Part shown: piece by piece, positions 44,597-56,900 of the stretch
How the letters are laid out: every line of letters starts with the position of its first letter
Position numbering within the stretch: position 1 is the first letter of the stretch
Assembly (NCBI GenBank): GCA_963575745.1
Contig: CAUYUJ010013903.1
Location: 180,230-244,229, forward strand
Source: Prorocentrum cordatum
Lineage: Eukaryota > Sar > Dinophyceae > Prorocentrales > Prorocentraceae
DNA length: 64,000 nucleotides
Reading direction: 5' to 3'
The notes under the pieces: generated by a model
Told to the model about the DNA's origin: nothing
Database searches by the model: none
What the model saw: the letters and a program-made list of their open reading frames with translations, nothing else
Translations under genes and position numbers: made by a program

Positions 44597-45925
44597 GCTA
44601 TGCTTGGACGACCCTGGCACGCATAGGGAGACCACCCCCTGCGCACCCCCTCTGGTGTCGAGAAAATGCCACGCCTGCAATGCCTGGTCGACCCTGGCAC
44701 GCATAGGGAGACCACCCCCTGCGCACCCCCTCTGGTGTCGAGAAACTGCCACGCCTGCTATGCCTGGACGACCCTGGCACGCATAGGGAGACCACCCTCT
44801 GCGCACCCCCTCTGGTGTCGAGAAAATGCCACGCCTGCAATGCCTGGACGACCCTGGCACGCATAGGGAGACCACCCCCTGCGCACCCCCTCTGGTGTCG
44901 AGAAAATGCCACGCCTGCTATGCCTGGACGACCCTGGCACGCATAGGGAGACCACCCCCTGCGCACCCCCTCTGGTGTCGAGAAACTGCCACGCCTGCTA
45001 TGCCTGGACGACCCTGGCACGCATAGGGAGACCACCCCCTGCGCACCCCCTCTGGTGTCGAGAAAATGCCACGCCTGCTATGCCTGGACGACCCTGGCAC
45101 GCATAGGGAGACCACCCCCTGCGCACCCCCTCTGGTGTCGAGAAAATGCCACGCCTGCTATGCCTGGACGACCCTGGCGCGCATAGGGAGACCACCCCCT
45201 GCGCACCCCCTTCTGGTGTCGAGAAAATGCCACGCCTGCTATGCCTGGACGACCCTGGCGCGCATAGGGAGACCACCCCCTGCGCACCCCCTCTGGTGTC
45301 GAGAAAATGCCACGCCTGCTATGCCTGGACGACCCTGGCGCGCATAGGCAGACCACTCCCTGCGCACCCCCTCTGGTGTCGAGAAACTGCCACGCCTGCT
45401 ATGCCTGGACGACCCTGGCACGCATAGGGAGACCACCCCCTGCGCACCCCCTCTGGTGTCGAGAAAATGCCACGCCTGCTATGCCTGGACGACCCTGGCG
45501 CGCATAGGGAGACCACCCCCTGCGCACCCCCTCTGGTGTCGAGAAAATGCCACGCCTGCTATGTCTGGACGACCCTGGCACGCATAGGGAGACCACCCCC
45601 TGCGCACCCCCTCTGGTGTCGAGAAAATGCCACACATGCTATGCCTGGACGGCCGTGGCGCGCATAGGGACTACCACCCCCTGCGCACCCCCTCTGGTGT
45701 CGAGTAAATGCCACGCCTGCTATGCCTGGACGTCCCTGGCGCGCATAGGGAGACCACCCCCTGCGCACCCCCTCTGGTGTCGAGAAAATGCCACGCCTGC
45801 TATGCCTGGACGACCCTGGCGCGCATAGGGAGACCACCCCCTGCGCACCCCCTCTGGTGTCGAGAAAATGCCACGCCTGCTATGCCTGGACGACCCTGGC
45901 GCGCATAGGGAGACCACCCCCTGCG
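44597..45925 (-). repeat. 80-bp minisatellite array, about 16 copies, inverted relative to 39421-44078
   Basis: Period is exactly 80 bp. In reverse complement each unit has GGCGTGGCATTTTCTCGAC, ACCAGAGGGGGTGCGCAGGG and CTATGCGTGCCAGGGTCG, i.e. most of the 89-bp unit without its CACCGCGG and GAGAGCG parts. Copies are more uniform than in the first array. Confidence 0.95.
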
Positions 45926-45949
45926 GATGTTCCGACCTGCGCCTTGATC

Positions 45950-46096
45950 GATCACCGGAAAGAATTTCGAGCACCCCGAGAATGCCGAAACTGGAGGACT
46001 TTCGCGCGTCGGGTCCCCTCGGGAAGCGATACTCGCTCGACGCCGTCTGGATACTTCTTGGGGCTCGAAATTGTTTCTCGGATGTGGTCCTGGAAG
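45950..46096. mobile_element. TIR element, family D copy 2
   Basis: CCGGAAAGAATTTCGAGCACC-type left end (first 20 bases shared with copy 1) mirrors GGGGCTCGAAATTGTTTCTCGG. Confidence 0.8.
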
Positions 46097-46381
46097 TAGG
46101 ATAGGAGCACTAGAAGCGGGTCGGTATGTGGCCCAGGAGGGTCTGGTCCAGGCGCCGACATTGAGCGGACTTGGGCCGGCCAGGATGGCCCTCATTATCT
46201 CAGCTGGCCTTCTCCCTGGAGAGCCCGGTCCTGCGGGGCCAGACGACCGCTGGTATCCAGTCGACGTACGCCGGGGAATCGGACCCCCCCGTTGGAGCTC
46301 ACTCGGCTGCAGACGTCCTTCAGATTCTGCGCGTGCAGGGGTAGGGTCGCCCAGGGCGTGGATCGGCCTCGAGAGGGGGGC

Positions 46382-46556
46382 TTACATATACATTACCAGT
46401 GGCGGGCTCTCTTTCAATCCCAGTCGGGGACGACGTCGGGGTGGTGTGGTGTATACTTTTTCCTTGTTACCCTAGGGGAAACACTAGGATCCGCCTTCTC
46501 GTGAGAGTTTCCGTGCAGGGTTGGAAAAAGCGTTGGTGTATGGAGTTCGGTTCCCT
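46382..46556 (+). mobile_element. dispersed element, family C copy 4, shortened
   Basis: ATACATTACCAGTGGCGGGC to GGTGTATGGAGTTCGGTTCC; lacks one of the two GTATACACCAGGATCC units. Confidence 0.8.
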
Positions 46557-46702
46557 AATCTTGGGCAGAACGCACTTGGGAGAGGTTTGGGGAGGCCAGA
46601 CCTCGGCATCCGGGGCCCCACCTCCACGGTGTCTTGGCGATCTCGTGGGCCGTTCTCGTTCCGCAGCAAGGGCCGGACGATGACGAAACGAGGGACAACG
46701 AG

Positions 46703-46878
46703 CACAAATCGAGTAGGGGATCGACGACACCATTGATTTGCCCCAGAATTGATGTGTTCGTCCAATTTACGAAACATGCGTAGGATGCTCTGTAGAACGC
46801 TCTACGGTTTCGTTCGTAGATTCGACGGGAAATCATTTCTGGGGTAAATCAATTGTGTAGTCGATCCCCTACTCGAAC
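46703..46878. mobile_element. TIR element, family N copy 2
   Basis: TCGAGTAGGGGATCGAC mirrors GTCGATCCCCTACTCGA perfectly, and ATTGATTTGCCCCAGAA mirrors TTTCTGGGGTAAATCAAT. Confidence 0.9.
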
Positions 46879-46904
46879 AACGCGAAATGGAGCTCACCGC
46901 GTAA

Positions 46905-47100
46905 GTACGGTGGGTTCGTGTCGTTTCGACCGGCGGCGACCCCGCCAGCGGCGTTCAACGTTGGACGCCGCGGGCGACCCAGAATCGTTCGATGTGGAAC
47001 GATTTGGACGTTTCGGAAACGGCCGATCGTCCAAGGTTGAGCGATCCCCGCTGTGTCAGCAACCAGCGCCGAAGTCGGCACGACACGAACCTGACGTGGA
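46905..47100. mobile_element. TIR element, family X copy 2
   Basis: TACGGTGGGTTCGTGTCG mirrors CGGCACGACACGAACC; inner palindrome GGCGTTCAACGTTGGACGCC. A fragment is at 14232-14325. Confidence 0.75.
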
Positions 47101-47149
47101 GCCTTGCCGGTATCGTTTTGGCTCCCTCCTGCACGGGCTGTGTGAGGCC

Positions 47150-47342
47150 TTATGTCGGGCCTGTCCCCCTACATGTGGATTTTCGACGAAAAATGAACAA
47201 TACACCAAAAATACACCAAACAGGTTAAAAAATACTGAACAAAATGCTCCCCAGACTATTTTCGGATAATTGTTTGATAATTTCTGGGGTATTCTTAATT
47301 TTCCATCGAAAATCCCCCTGTAGGGGGACGGGCCCGACTTAA
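47150..47342 (+). mobile_element. family A TIR element, 193 bp
   Basis: TTATGTCGGGCCTGTCCCCC mirrors GGGGGACGGGCCCGACTTAA; inside, GGATTTTCGACG mirrors CATCGAAAATCC. No clear target duplication remains. Confidence 0.85.
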
Positions 47343-47653
47343 GCCTTGCGCCTGGCCATGGCCAGGGGCGGCAGAGCTCTCCTGCGCCGGGCCCACCAGC
47401 TGGGAGGGCCTGAGCCGGCAGGAGGGCCTGGCTGGGCCACGAGTCCAAGGGAGGAAGAACACCCCAGCCCCTGCAGCTCGCGTTGGCAGGAGGCCGTGCT
47501 GGGCCACAAGTCCAGGGGGGAAGAGCACCCCAGCCCCTGCGACTGGGGTTTGCCGCAGGGCCCTGGGCGTTTGCTAAAGAGCCCTGCCCTGTTCGATTCC
47601 GCCCCTGGGTGCGTTTCCTGCACCGCTGTACGGCGGCGCTCGTCGGGGTCGGG
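47343..47653. other. sequence upstream of the phosphatase gene
   Basis: Contains two direct copies (about 75 bp apart) of GAAGA-CACCCCAGCCCCTGC. No core promoter motif is recognised; dinoflagellate promoters generally lack TATA boxes. Confidence 0.45.
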
Positions 47654-47690
47654 TTTTCCTGAGTGTGCTCTTTGTTCTGCTCTCTGGCAG
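47654..47690 (+). promoter_or_regulatory. candidate trans-splice acceptor of the phosphatase gene
   Basis: A pyrimidine-rich tract (TTTTCCTGAGTGTGCTCTTT, then TTCTGCTCTCTGGCAG) ends at 47690 and is followed by G, 125 nt before the proposed start codon. It would be the site for spliced-leader addition, or a normal acceptor if an upstream non-coding exon exists. Confidence 0.55.
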
Positions 47691-47815
47691 GAGCGGTGCG
47701 AGCCCGTCCCCACCTCCTGGAACGCCCTCCGGGGCGGCGTCCGCGTTGTTCTCTCGCGACCTCACGGCCCGGCTGCCCAAGCCCGCGTCCTCCCTCCCCC
47801 CCCCGCGGCCGCGCC

Positions 47816-47962
47816 ATGGCCGCAGCCGCGGCGGTCTCGCCGCCGCAGCACGTCTGCTTCCTCTGCTGCCGCAAGTTCCCCAGCACGGAGTCCCTGGCGC
47901 GCCACGAGCTGGCCTCCGACCTGCACCGGCGAAGCTTGGAGAAGCAGGACGAGCTGGTGAAG
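47816..47962 (+). CDS. phosphatase gene exon 1 (zinc finger)
   Basis: 49 codons. [19 protein letters not shown] continues into ASDLH, giving C-x2-C-x12-H-x6-H. Ends LVK at AAG|GATCGG, a GA donor. Confidence 0.8.
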
Positions 47963-50900
47963 GATCGGGGGTGGACAGACCTCCTACCCTGACGCGTCGA
48001 TTAGCGAATTGGCCGTTTTCGATTCGCGAGAGGGCGTCGCGGCCGTACTTCGGTTTCGCTCCCAGGCCGTTTTCATTGAAGGGAGGTTTATTGAAGGGAG
48101 GTTTGTCCACCCCCGAAAGGAGCACAAGGAGGAGGTGCTCGCGGGGATCACGGCGCTGAGGCTTTGGGGAGGAGCAGATGCCGACACTGCCACGTACTCC
48201 GATTTTCTTGGTGAGCGTCGGGGGGGCGCCACCCCCGCCGACAGCCCCGCATCGACCCCCGTCGCGGGCGGCCACCGCGCGCCGAAGGCGCTCGGACCCC
48301 CGTCGCAGCGCGAGGACGAGGCGAGGCTGACCCCCGTCGGGGGGGTCACCCCCCCCTACGCTTCCCGAGGAGCCCCAGGGGTGCCCTTCCCCCGTCGCCG
48401 CGGCTGGCCTCGCCTCGAGCACCCTGGTCGGACAGCGCGCCCCCCCCCCCCCCCCCCCGGAGACGTCCGGGAGCGCGGCGGTCGGGGTGCCCCTCGCGGG
48501 GGTTGCCACGAGGGTGCCCCCGGGCCCCCAGGGTGCCGCCAGCTCTTCGCTCAGGTTTGGAGCCCCGTGGTCGGAAGCTGGAGCATCTACAGGACCAGTG
48601 GCGGGCGGTGTTTCAGTCTCCCGGGACTTTTATGAGGGTCGAGGACGACGTCGGGGTGGTGTGGTGTATATTTTTTTCCCCGATGTCCCGGGGAAACAGC
48701 GAAAACTGTGTACACCAGGGTCCCGTATACACCAGGATCCGCTCTCCAGTGCAAAAGCCGATGCAGGGCCCGAAGAAGCGTCGGTGTACAGAGTTCGATT
48801 GTCTACATGGGATCTTCTGGACCTCGTGAGGAGTGCTCTGGAGGCCTTGGGGGCCCCCTTGAAATTCTCGAGAAAAGGGCGCCACAAACATAAACTCTTG
48901 GCGCCCCGCGCGGAGTTCTTGGGTCCGCGCTGGGCCCCCCAGGCGGCGCCTCCGGCGCCGCCCCTGGTGCACTCGGGGGGTCCAGGGCAGATCCGAGGAA
49001 CCCGCGCGGAGCGCCAGAAGTTTATGTTTATGGCCTTTCGCCTTCCTTCAGAATCCCAAGAAGTGCACGAGCTGACACTTTGCACGTAGCTTTCCCTCCG
49101 CGCCTTCCCCTCCCCCCCTTCCTCCCCTCTCCCCCCCTGCCTCCTCCGAGCGTGCTGAAGCGACATTTTTCGGCGGCGCATCCCACGCATGTTTCTTTCG
49201 TACGAAGAGTAGCCAACCGCGCTCTCTTCTGCCTACGCGTCCTGCCGGATGCTTGGCTTCCTTGCTTGCTTGCTAAAATCCCTGGGACACCTTGGGCCAG
49301 GTGCACTTCTAGCAGCACCCGACTCCTTTGCTTCAGGCACCAGCTGCATGATAAGGCCGCGGCCGCCCAGCGCGTGGAGCTGGAGGGCAGGCTCCGGCAG
49401 CTGCTGGGGGAGTTCGCGCAGGCGCAGGTCGGGGGCCCCCCAAACGGTGTGGTGACCACACCGCCGTGTGGTGAGTCGAGGGGGATGGGTCCACCGCACG
49501 GTCTTTTGGGACCTGGGCCGTGCTCCGAGGAGGTCCCTGGCGATCTGGGGCCTCCGGGCTCCCCAAGACCGTGTGGTGAAGGACCCTGCGGCGAGGTCTT
49601 TGCCGAGCTCGGGGTCACCGCCGGGTCTGTCACCACACGGTGTTGGGTCGGCAGCTCAAGGACGGGGTCCTGAGGCATGGGGTCCTGAGGACGAGGTGCC
49701 TCAAGCAAGATGCAGATCCGCCCTTGGACCCCTTCCTGTCCTCAAAAGGACCCCCTCCCCTCGGGACCCCCTCCCTCACCACCGCACGGTTCGTTTGGGC
49801 CCCCACGCAGGAGATGCTGGAGTTCAGCAGGGCCGCCCACGCCGCCAGGAGGCTGCACGCGAGCTCGGGGGGCACGGCGGGCCGCCCCGCCACGTCGAGC
49901 TCCCTGAGGCTGGGGTTACGACGGGCCTGTCCCCCTACAGGAGGATGATGGACGATCTTCTTTTTAATGTTCAAAACATGCCCAGAAATAGTAAAGAAAA
50001 ATAGTCCACAGAGTATTGTTTGACTATTTTTGAATTCCCCCCCTGTCGAGGGACGGGCCCGACTTAAAGGCTGGGGCGGCTGGAGCTGGACGTGGGCGTG
50101 TCCACGTGGCAGGGGGGCAAGGACATGCAGGAGCCACGAGGGGAGGCCACGCGCAGGCAGCAGAGCAAACGCTGCCTCGCATGAGAGAGGAGGCATGGGA
50201 CATGTGCGGGAGATGGAGGGGAAGAGGAGCCGCCCGGAGATGTGGAGAATTGTATCGTGCCTTCTGGAAGTTGTGCCTCTCTGCTGGTGTCTCCCTGGGC
50301 CCCCCTCAGGAGGACCGCTACGTCCTGGAGATGCACCTGCGCGCCGCCGACGGGCAGACGGCGGTGGGTTTCTGCGTGCTCGACGGGCACTCCGGGCCGA
50401 GGTTCGAGCAGGGGATCGACTACACAATTAATCACACCTGAGAAAACCCAATCGGTGGATGGTTTGAACATTAGTCATCTGGATCTTGAGATCGACTGTG
50501 AGATCGATAATGAGATCGATAGTGGAATCGACAGTTGACGATTGTACGGTCGATCGTGAGACCGAGAGTGAAATCGATTCAATGAGATCGATAGGTGGAT
50601 CGATCGCGAGATCGCGCGATCTTGTGAGATCGCTTGCGAGATCGATTGTGATATCGATTGTGAGATCGATGGTGAGATCGATAGAGAGGTGGGAAATGAG
50701 ATTGATGCTGAGACCGATCGAGAAGAAGATCGACCAGGAACCCGGGAACCTGGGAACCTCGCCGCCCACCGAAATCGGCCCTGGAACCGGGAACCGGGGA
50801 ACCCGGAACAGGGAACCCAGGAACGCGGCCTGCCGCCAAAGTCGGTGTGAAACATTCGCCTTCTTTTTCAATGTCCGCTAGAACCCCTTCAGTGCAAACA

Positions 50901-53900
50901 CTGATTGGGGAATTGATTTTCCGGTAGATTCATGCGGCGATGGCGCGCCGCCGACGCCAGCGAAGGCGTTCAAGGTTGAATTCTGCATGGTGGGGCGACG
51001 CGGAAGCACCGAGGGATACGGTAATGCCACACGACCCGACGGAATTCACAATTTTCGACGATCGGGACCGCGATCGATTCAAAATAGAGTGATCGATGCG
51101 GTATCGAAAATTTTGTGATTGCCGACGCCGCGCGGACCTACCGTACCCACATGCTGACATGGTTGTCGAACCTATGGGAAATACATTCTCAGATCCGCGA
51201 GCATCCTACATGATCTTCTGTGGGTTCGACATTCATCAATTTTGGGGTGCAGCAGCTCTGTGGTCGATCTCCTCGAGAGGTGCGTGGACCACCTCGTGGA
51301 GCACCTGCCCGCGAACCTCCAGGCCGCTGTGCAGGGCAAACCCACGATCACCACGCAGACGCTGGAGCAGGCCGTGCTGGAGGCCTGCCAGCGCACCGAC
51401 AGCGAGTTCCTCGCGCCGGCGAGGCCCGTGGGCAAAGCATTCGGGGCTCAAGAGATGGGGGTCAACGCAAACGGGGGTCAGCCAGAGCGTCAGATCCTGC
51501 AGTATCCTGCAGGGACATGGCTGCATGGACCTGGGTCTGGGTACAGGATCCTGCAGGATCCTGCAAGGCCCGACTGACCCGGGTCTGCATTGACCCGGGT
51601 CAGTGCGTCCCCGATACACATATCAGTATCCGCTGCCTCGCGGGCCGGGCCCCGGGGCCGCGGTCCCGCGGATGCTGGGCGTTTTTTTGTTCGCGGATGC
51701 CCTGCGCAGAACGTAGCCGTGCGACCGTTTATCCGCGGGATCGCGCCCCGGAATCCAGACCGCGAGCGCGCAGATGCGGAGACGCTCGTTGCTCGCGAGA
51801 GGCAGCTGGAGGCGATGGACGGGTCCACCAGTCGGGTGCTGCCAGACGCGTTCCTGTGGCCCGAGGCGTCCCCAGGACTTGCGCAGGGAGGCCCCACGGC
51901 CTCCACGAGGCCCAGATAGGGGCCCCATGTGGCTCCAAAGGGGCGCGAGAAGCTGGGGGCACCTTAGGCCAGGGACGCCTTCGGCAGCCCCCGGGCCGTG
52001 ATCCTGGGGCTGCTCTATGAGGAGGAGGGCAAGTACCGCCTGCTCGTGGCGAACGTCGGGGACTCGAGGGCGGTGCTGTGCCGCGCCACGGACAGGCGCG
52101 GGCAGCTGGGGGCGCTCAGGCTATCGCAGGACCAGAAGCCCGACCGAGAGGACGAGAAGCAGCGGGTGCAGGCCAAGGGTGGCGAGGTCGGGTTCCAGGG
52201 GGTCTGGAGGATCTCGAGGAACATGAGACCGCACGAGCCCACCCCTTTGTGCAGGTCCGCGCGGATGTCTCGGGTCGGCGCTGGGCCCACCTGGTGGCGC
52301 CGTCCGCAATTGCCGCCCTTGCCCCTCTCCGCGCGCCAGTGGATGATAGGATTAAGTCGGGCATATCCCTCTACTGGAGACATGTATATATATATATATA
52401 TAGATATATGTATGTATATACAAGACTGCATTGGCACTGCGCGCCATGCACCCTGGTCTTTTGAGTTCTGCACGCAAGCGGAATGCGTGCGTGCGAACAT
52501 GCGCGCATGCATGTATACACGCGTACGTGCATGCACGTTCCATATAAATGTCTAGGTGTATACAATATACTTGCATTGTTGTATGGGTATGCAGCGTACA
52601 TATGTACATATAATTTTCTGTGTGTAAGGGTATGAACATGCATACGCAACTCGTACGGGGCATCCTCGGGCATCTTCGCTGCATGCCACGAGACCCTCAA
52701 CGACTGGGTCACAATATGAAATGTCATGGGAGCAAAATCAATGAATGTTGGCATTCGGAACATCGTGGGGGTGTTTTCGGGGCCCTCGTGGGCGGTTTTG
52801 GCGCCTTCATGGGCCGTCCTAGGGCCTTCTTGGGCCGTCTTGGGGAGCTTGGGCCCGCTGGATCCCCCTTTGGACCCATCTTGGGCACTTCAGGGGACCT
52901 CCCACGGCCCTTTTGAGTCTGTGCTGGGAGCCCTCGGGGGGCCTCTTGGTTCCATTATGGGCTGTCTTGGGGTTCTCGTGGGCGATCGTGGGGCCTGGCT
53001 CGGCCGTCTTGAAGCTTTCTAGGGGGCCTTTTGGAGCGTCTTGAGGCGATCTCGGGGGCGTTGAAACCGTCTGGAAAGCTGATGAAATCCGAAAGGCGAA
53101 CATGGAAATTTTTAAGTTTTACGAAGGGAATGGGGCGATTTGTGTGAAGGCCCCTTGGAAAGCTTTTTGGGGTGCCTTGGGGGTCTTTATGTTGGCATTT
53201 GGAAACATCGTGGGGGTGTTTTCGGGGCCCTCGTGGGCCGTTTTGGCGCCTTCATGGGCCGTCCTGGGCCTTCTTAGGCCTTCTTGGGGAGCTTGGGCCC
53301 GCTGGAGCCCCCTTTGGACCCATCTTGGGCACTTCCGGGGACCTCCCATGGCCCTTTTGGGTCTGTGCTGGGAGCCCCTGGGGGGCCTCTTGGTTCCATT
53401 ATGGGCTGTCTTGGGGCTCTCGTGGGCGATCGTGGGGCCGAGCTCGGCCGTCTTGAAGCTTTCTTGGGGGCCTTTTGGGGCGTCTGGAGGCGATCTCGGG
53501 GGCTTTGAAACCGTCTTGAAAGCTGATGGAATCCGAAAGGCGAATATGCAAAAATTGTAAGTTTTACGAAGGGAATGGGGCGATGTTTGTGCTTTGAAGG
53601 CTCCTTGGAAAGCTTTTTGGGGCGCCTTGGAGGTCTTTTGGGCCGTCCTGACGCAATTGGAGTCCCTCTTGGAGCGCTCTTGTGCTGCCTGGGGCCTCCC
53701 TTGAGCCTTTCTGATGACCCCTCGGATCGCTCTGGGTCTGCTGGGAATGCGTTTGTGGAGACCCGGGCAGCCGGGTGAACTTTTCCAAGGACGTCCAAGG
53801 GAGCCCGAGAACCCCAGATCCCAGGGGTACAGTTTTTTGGGGGGATGTGAGGGTTTCCCCCCCCCCCGGGCTTGTAAAAATATTGGAAGAGGAATATGTA

Positions 53901-56900
53901 TACTTCCCCAACCATCCTGTGGTGTTGGGTCCTTGTCTTTACGAGACGGCGCCCCGTGTTCTCCTCCTCCTCCTCCTCCTCCTCCTCCTCCTCCTCCTCC
54001 TCCTCCTCCCCCTCCTCCACATCCTCCTCCTCCTCTTCCCGCCTCCTTCCTCTTCACCCACCCCAGGACAGCGTTTCGTGGCTTTAAATGGAGCTCCACC
54101 GAAGCCCCCTGGGACCGCACGCATGCGTCAGCCACCACCCAGCACAGCACTTCATGGCCCCATAAGGGGGGCTCCACCGAAGGCCCCAGGTGCACCGCCC
54201 GCATGCGTCAGCCACCACCCAGCACAGCGTTTCGTGGCCCCATAGGGAGCTCCACCGAAGGCCCCAGTGGCACCGCCCGCATGCGTTTCCCCAACCCAGG
54301 ACAGCGCTTCGTGACCCCATCAGGGAGTTCCTTCGAAGGCTCCAGAGGGACCGCCCGCGTGCGTCAGCCACCACCCGGCACAGCGTTTCGTGGCCTCATA
54401 AGGGAGGTCTACCGAAGGCCCCAGTGGCACCGCCCGCATGCACCGAAGGTCCCAGTGGGGCCGTTCGCATGCGGCTCCCCCCACAGGACAGCGTTTCGAG
54501 GCCCCATAGGGAGCTCCACCGAAGGCGGCAGTGGCGCAGTTCGCATGCGTCTGACCCACCCATGACAGCGCTTCGTTTCCCATAGGGAACTCCGCTGAAA
54601 GCGGTACCCACAATGCGCCACTCGCAGCTGCATATGTTTGGGTTTTTCGTCAGGCTAATTTTGATGCTTTTTCCCCGAGCCATCCTGTGGTGTTGGGTCC
54701 TTGTTTTGAAGAGACAGCGCCCCGCGTCTCACCTCCTCCTTCTGCCCCCTCCCTCCTCCTCCTCCTCCTCCTCCTCCTCCTTCTCCTCCTCCTCCTCCCA
54801 TCCGCCTCGTCATCGTCACCGTCATCGCCATCATCGTCATCACCATCGCCCTCGTCATGATCCACATCATCGCAGTCATGACCATCGCCATCGTCAGCGC
54901 CGCGCCCCTCACACGGTTCGTGGCACCACAAGGAGCCCCACCGAAGGTCAAAGTGGCAGCGGTTGCATGCGTCACCGCCGCCCCATTTTGGCACATCCTT
55001 CACACGGTTCGTGGTCACATAGGGATCTCCACCAGAGGCCTCAGCGGGAGCGCCCGCATGGCACCGCCGCCCCATTTTGGCACACCCCTCACACGGTTCG
55101 TGGCCCCACAGGGAGCTCCAACGAAGGCCCCAGCGGGAGCGCCCGCATGGCACCGCCGCCTCATTTTGGCACACCCCTCACACGGTTTGTGGCCCCACAT
55201 GGACCTCCAACGAAGGCCCCAGCGGGAGCGCCCGCATGGCACCGCCAGTCGGGGTCCCATAAGGAGTTCCACCGAAGGCCCCAGCGGGAGCGTCCGCAGG
55301 GCACCGCCGCCCCATTTTGGCACACCCCTCACACGGTTCGTGGCGCCACAGGGAGCTCCACCGAAGGCCCCAGCGGGAGCGTCCGCATGGCACCGTCGCC
55401 CCATGTGGCACACCCTTCACACGGTTCGTGCCCCCATAGGGAGGTCCACCGAAGGCCCCAGCGGGAGCGTCCGCATGGCACCGTCGCCCCATTTTGGCAC
55501 ACCACTCACACGTGTCGTGGCCCCATAGGGAGTTCCATCAAAGGCCCCAATGGGAACGTGCGCATGGCACCGCCGCTCCATTATGGCACACCCCTCACAC
55601 GGTTCGTGGCCCCATAGGGAGCTCCACCGAAGGCCATAGCGGGAGCGTCCGCATGGCACCGCTGCTCAAATTTGGCACGCCATTTACACGGGGTTCGTGG
55701 CCCCATAGGGAGTTCCGCCGAAGGCCACAGCGGGAGCGCCCGCATGCTTCACACGCTTCGTGGCCCCAGAGGGGGCTTCACCGAAGGCCCCAGCGGGAGC
55801 GTCCGCATGGTACCGCCGCTTCATTTCGGCGCACCCCTTGCACGTTTAGTGGCCCCATAGGGAGCTTCACCGAAGGCCCCAGTGGGAAAGTTCGCATGAC
55901 ACAGCCAGCCCAGTTTGGCACACACCTCACACGGCTCGTGGCCCCATAGGGAGTTCCACGGAAGGCTCCAGTGGCGACGTTCGTAGGAGTCTTCCCGACT
56001 CATGTCGGCACACCCTTCACACGTATCGTTGCAGAAGGCTATACCGCGTGCGTTACTCGGAGTTTGCGCGCCCCCCTCCTTCGTCTCATCTCACTCGCGC
56101 CACTCGCAGCTGCATATGGTTGGGTCCTTCGTCAGGCTAATTTCCCTAACCACCGTGTGGTGTTGAGCCCTCGCTTTGAAGAGACAGCGCCCCGCGTTCC
56201 TCCTCCTCTCCTTCCCCTCCCCTCTGCTTTCCGCATGCCAACCATTCTGGCACACCCCTCACGAGGATCGTGGCACCATAGGGAGCTCCACCGAAGGCCC
56301 CAGTGGCACAGGGCGCATGCGCTCGTCGCCCATTTGGCACACCCCTCACACGGTTCGTCGCCCCATAGGGAGTTCCAGCGAAGGCCCCAGTGGCACAGGC
56401 CGCATGCGCCCGTCTTTTTCATCTTGGCACACCCCTGACACGATTCGTGGCCCCATGGGGAGTTCCACCGAAGGGCCCAGTGGCACAGGCCGCATGAACC
56501 CGACGCCCATGTTGGCACACCCCTCACACGGTTCTTGGCCCTACAGGGAGTTCCACCGAAGGCCCCAGTGGCACAGGCCGCATGCGCCCGACGCTCATTT
56601 TGGCACACCCCTCACACGGCTCGTGGCCCCACAGGGAGTTCCAGCGAAGGCCCCAGTGGCACAGGCCGCATGCGCCCGACGCCAATGTTTGCACACCCTT
56701 CACACGGTTCCTGGCCCTACAGGGAGTTCCACCGAAGGCCCCAGTTGCACAGGCTGCATGCGCCCGACGCCCATTTTGCCACACCCCTCACACGGTTCGT
56801 CGCCCCATAAGGAGCTCCACCGAAGGCCCCAGTGGCACAGGCCACATGCGCCCGACGTTCATGTTGGCACACCCCTCACACTTTTCTTGGCCGTGTAGGG

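Larger units (their letters stand above)
48161..49336 (+). other. intron 2, composite
   Basis: 1176 bp, GC-AG. Contains families C (48582-48812) and B (48886-49032), a CGTCGGGGGG-rich start and a poly-C run at 48440-48462. Confidence 0.6.

Noticed and set aside
44597-45925. Regular 80-bp array as a possible CRISPR
   Set aside because: The whole unit is conserved with no variable spacers, and the host is a eukaryote.
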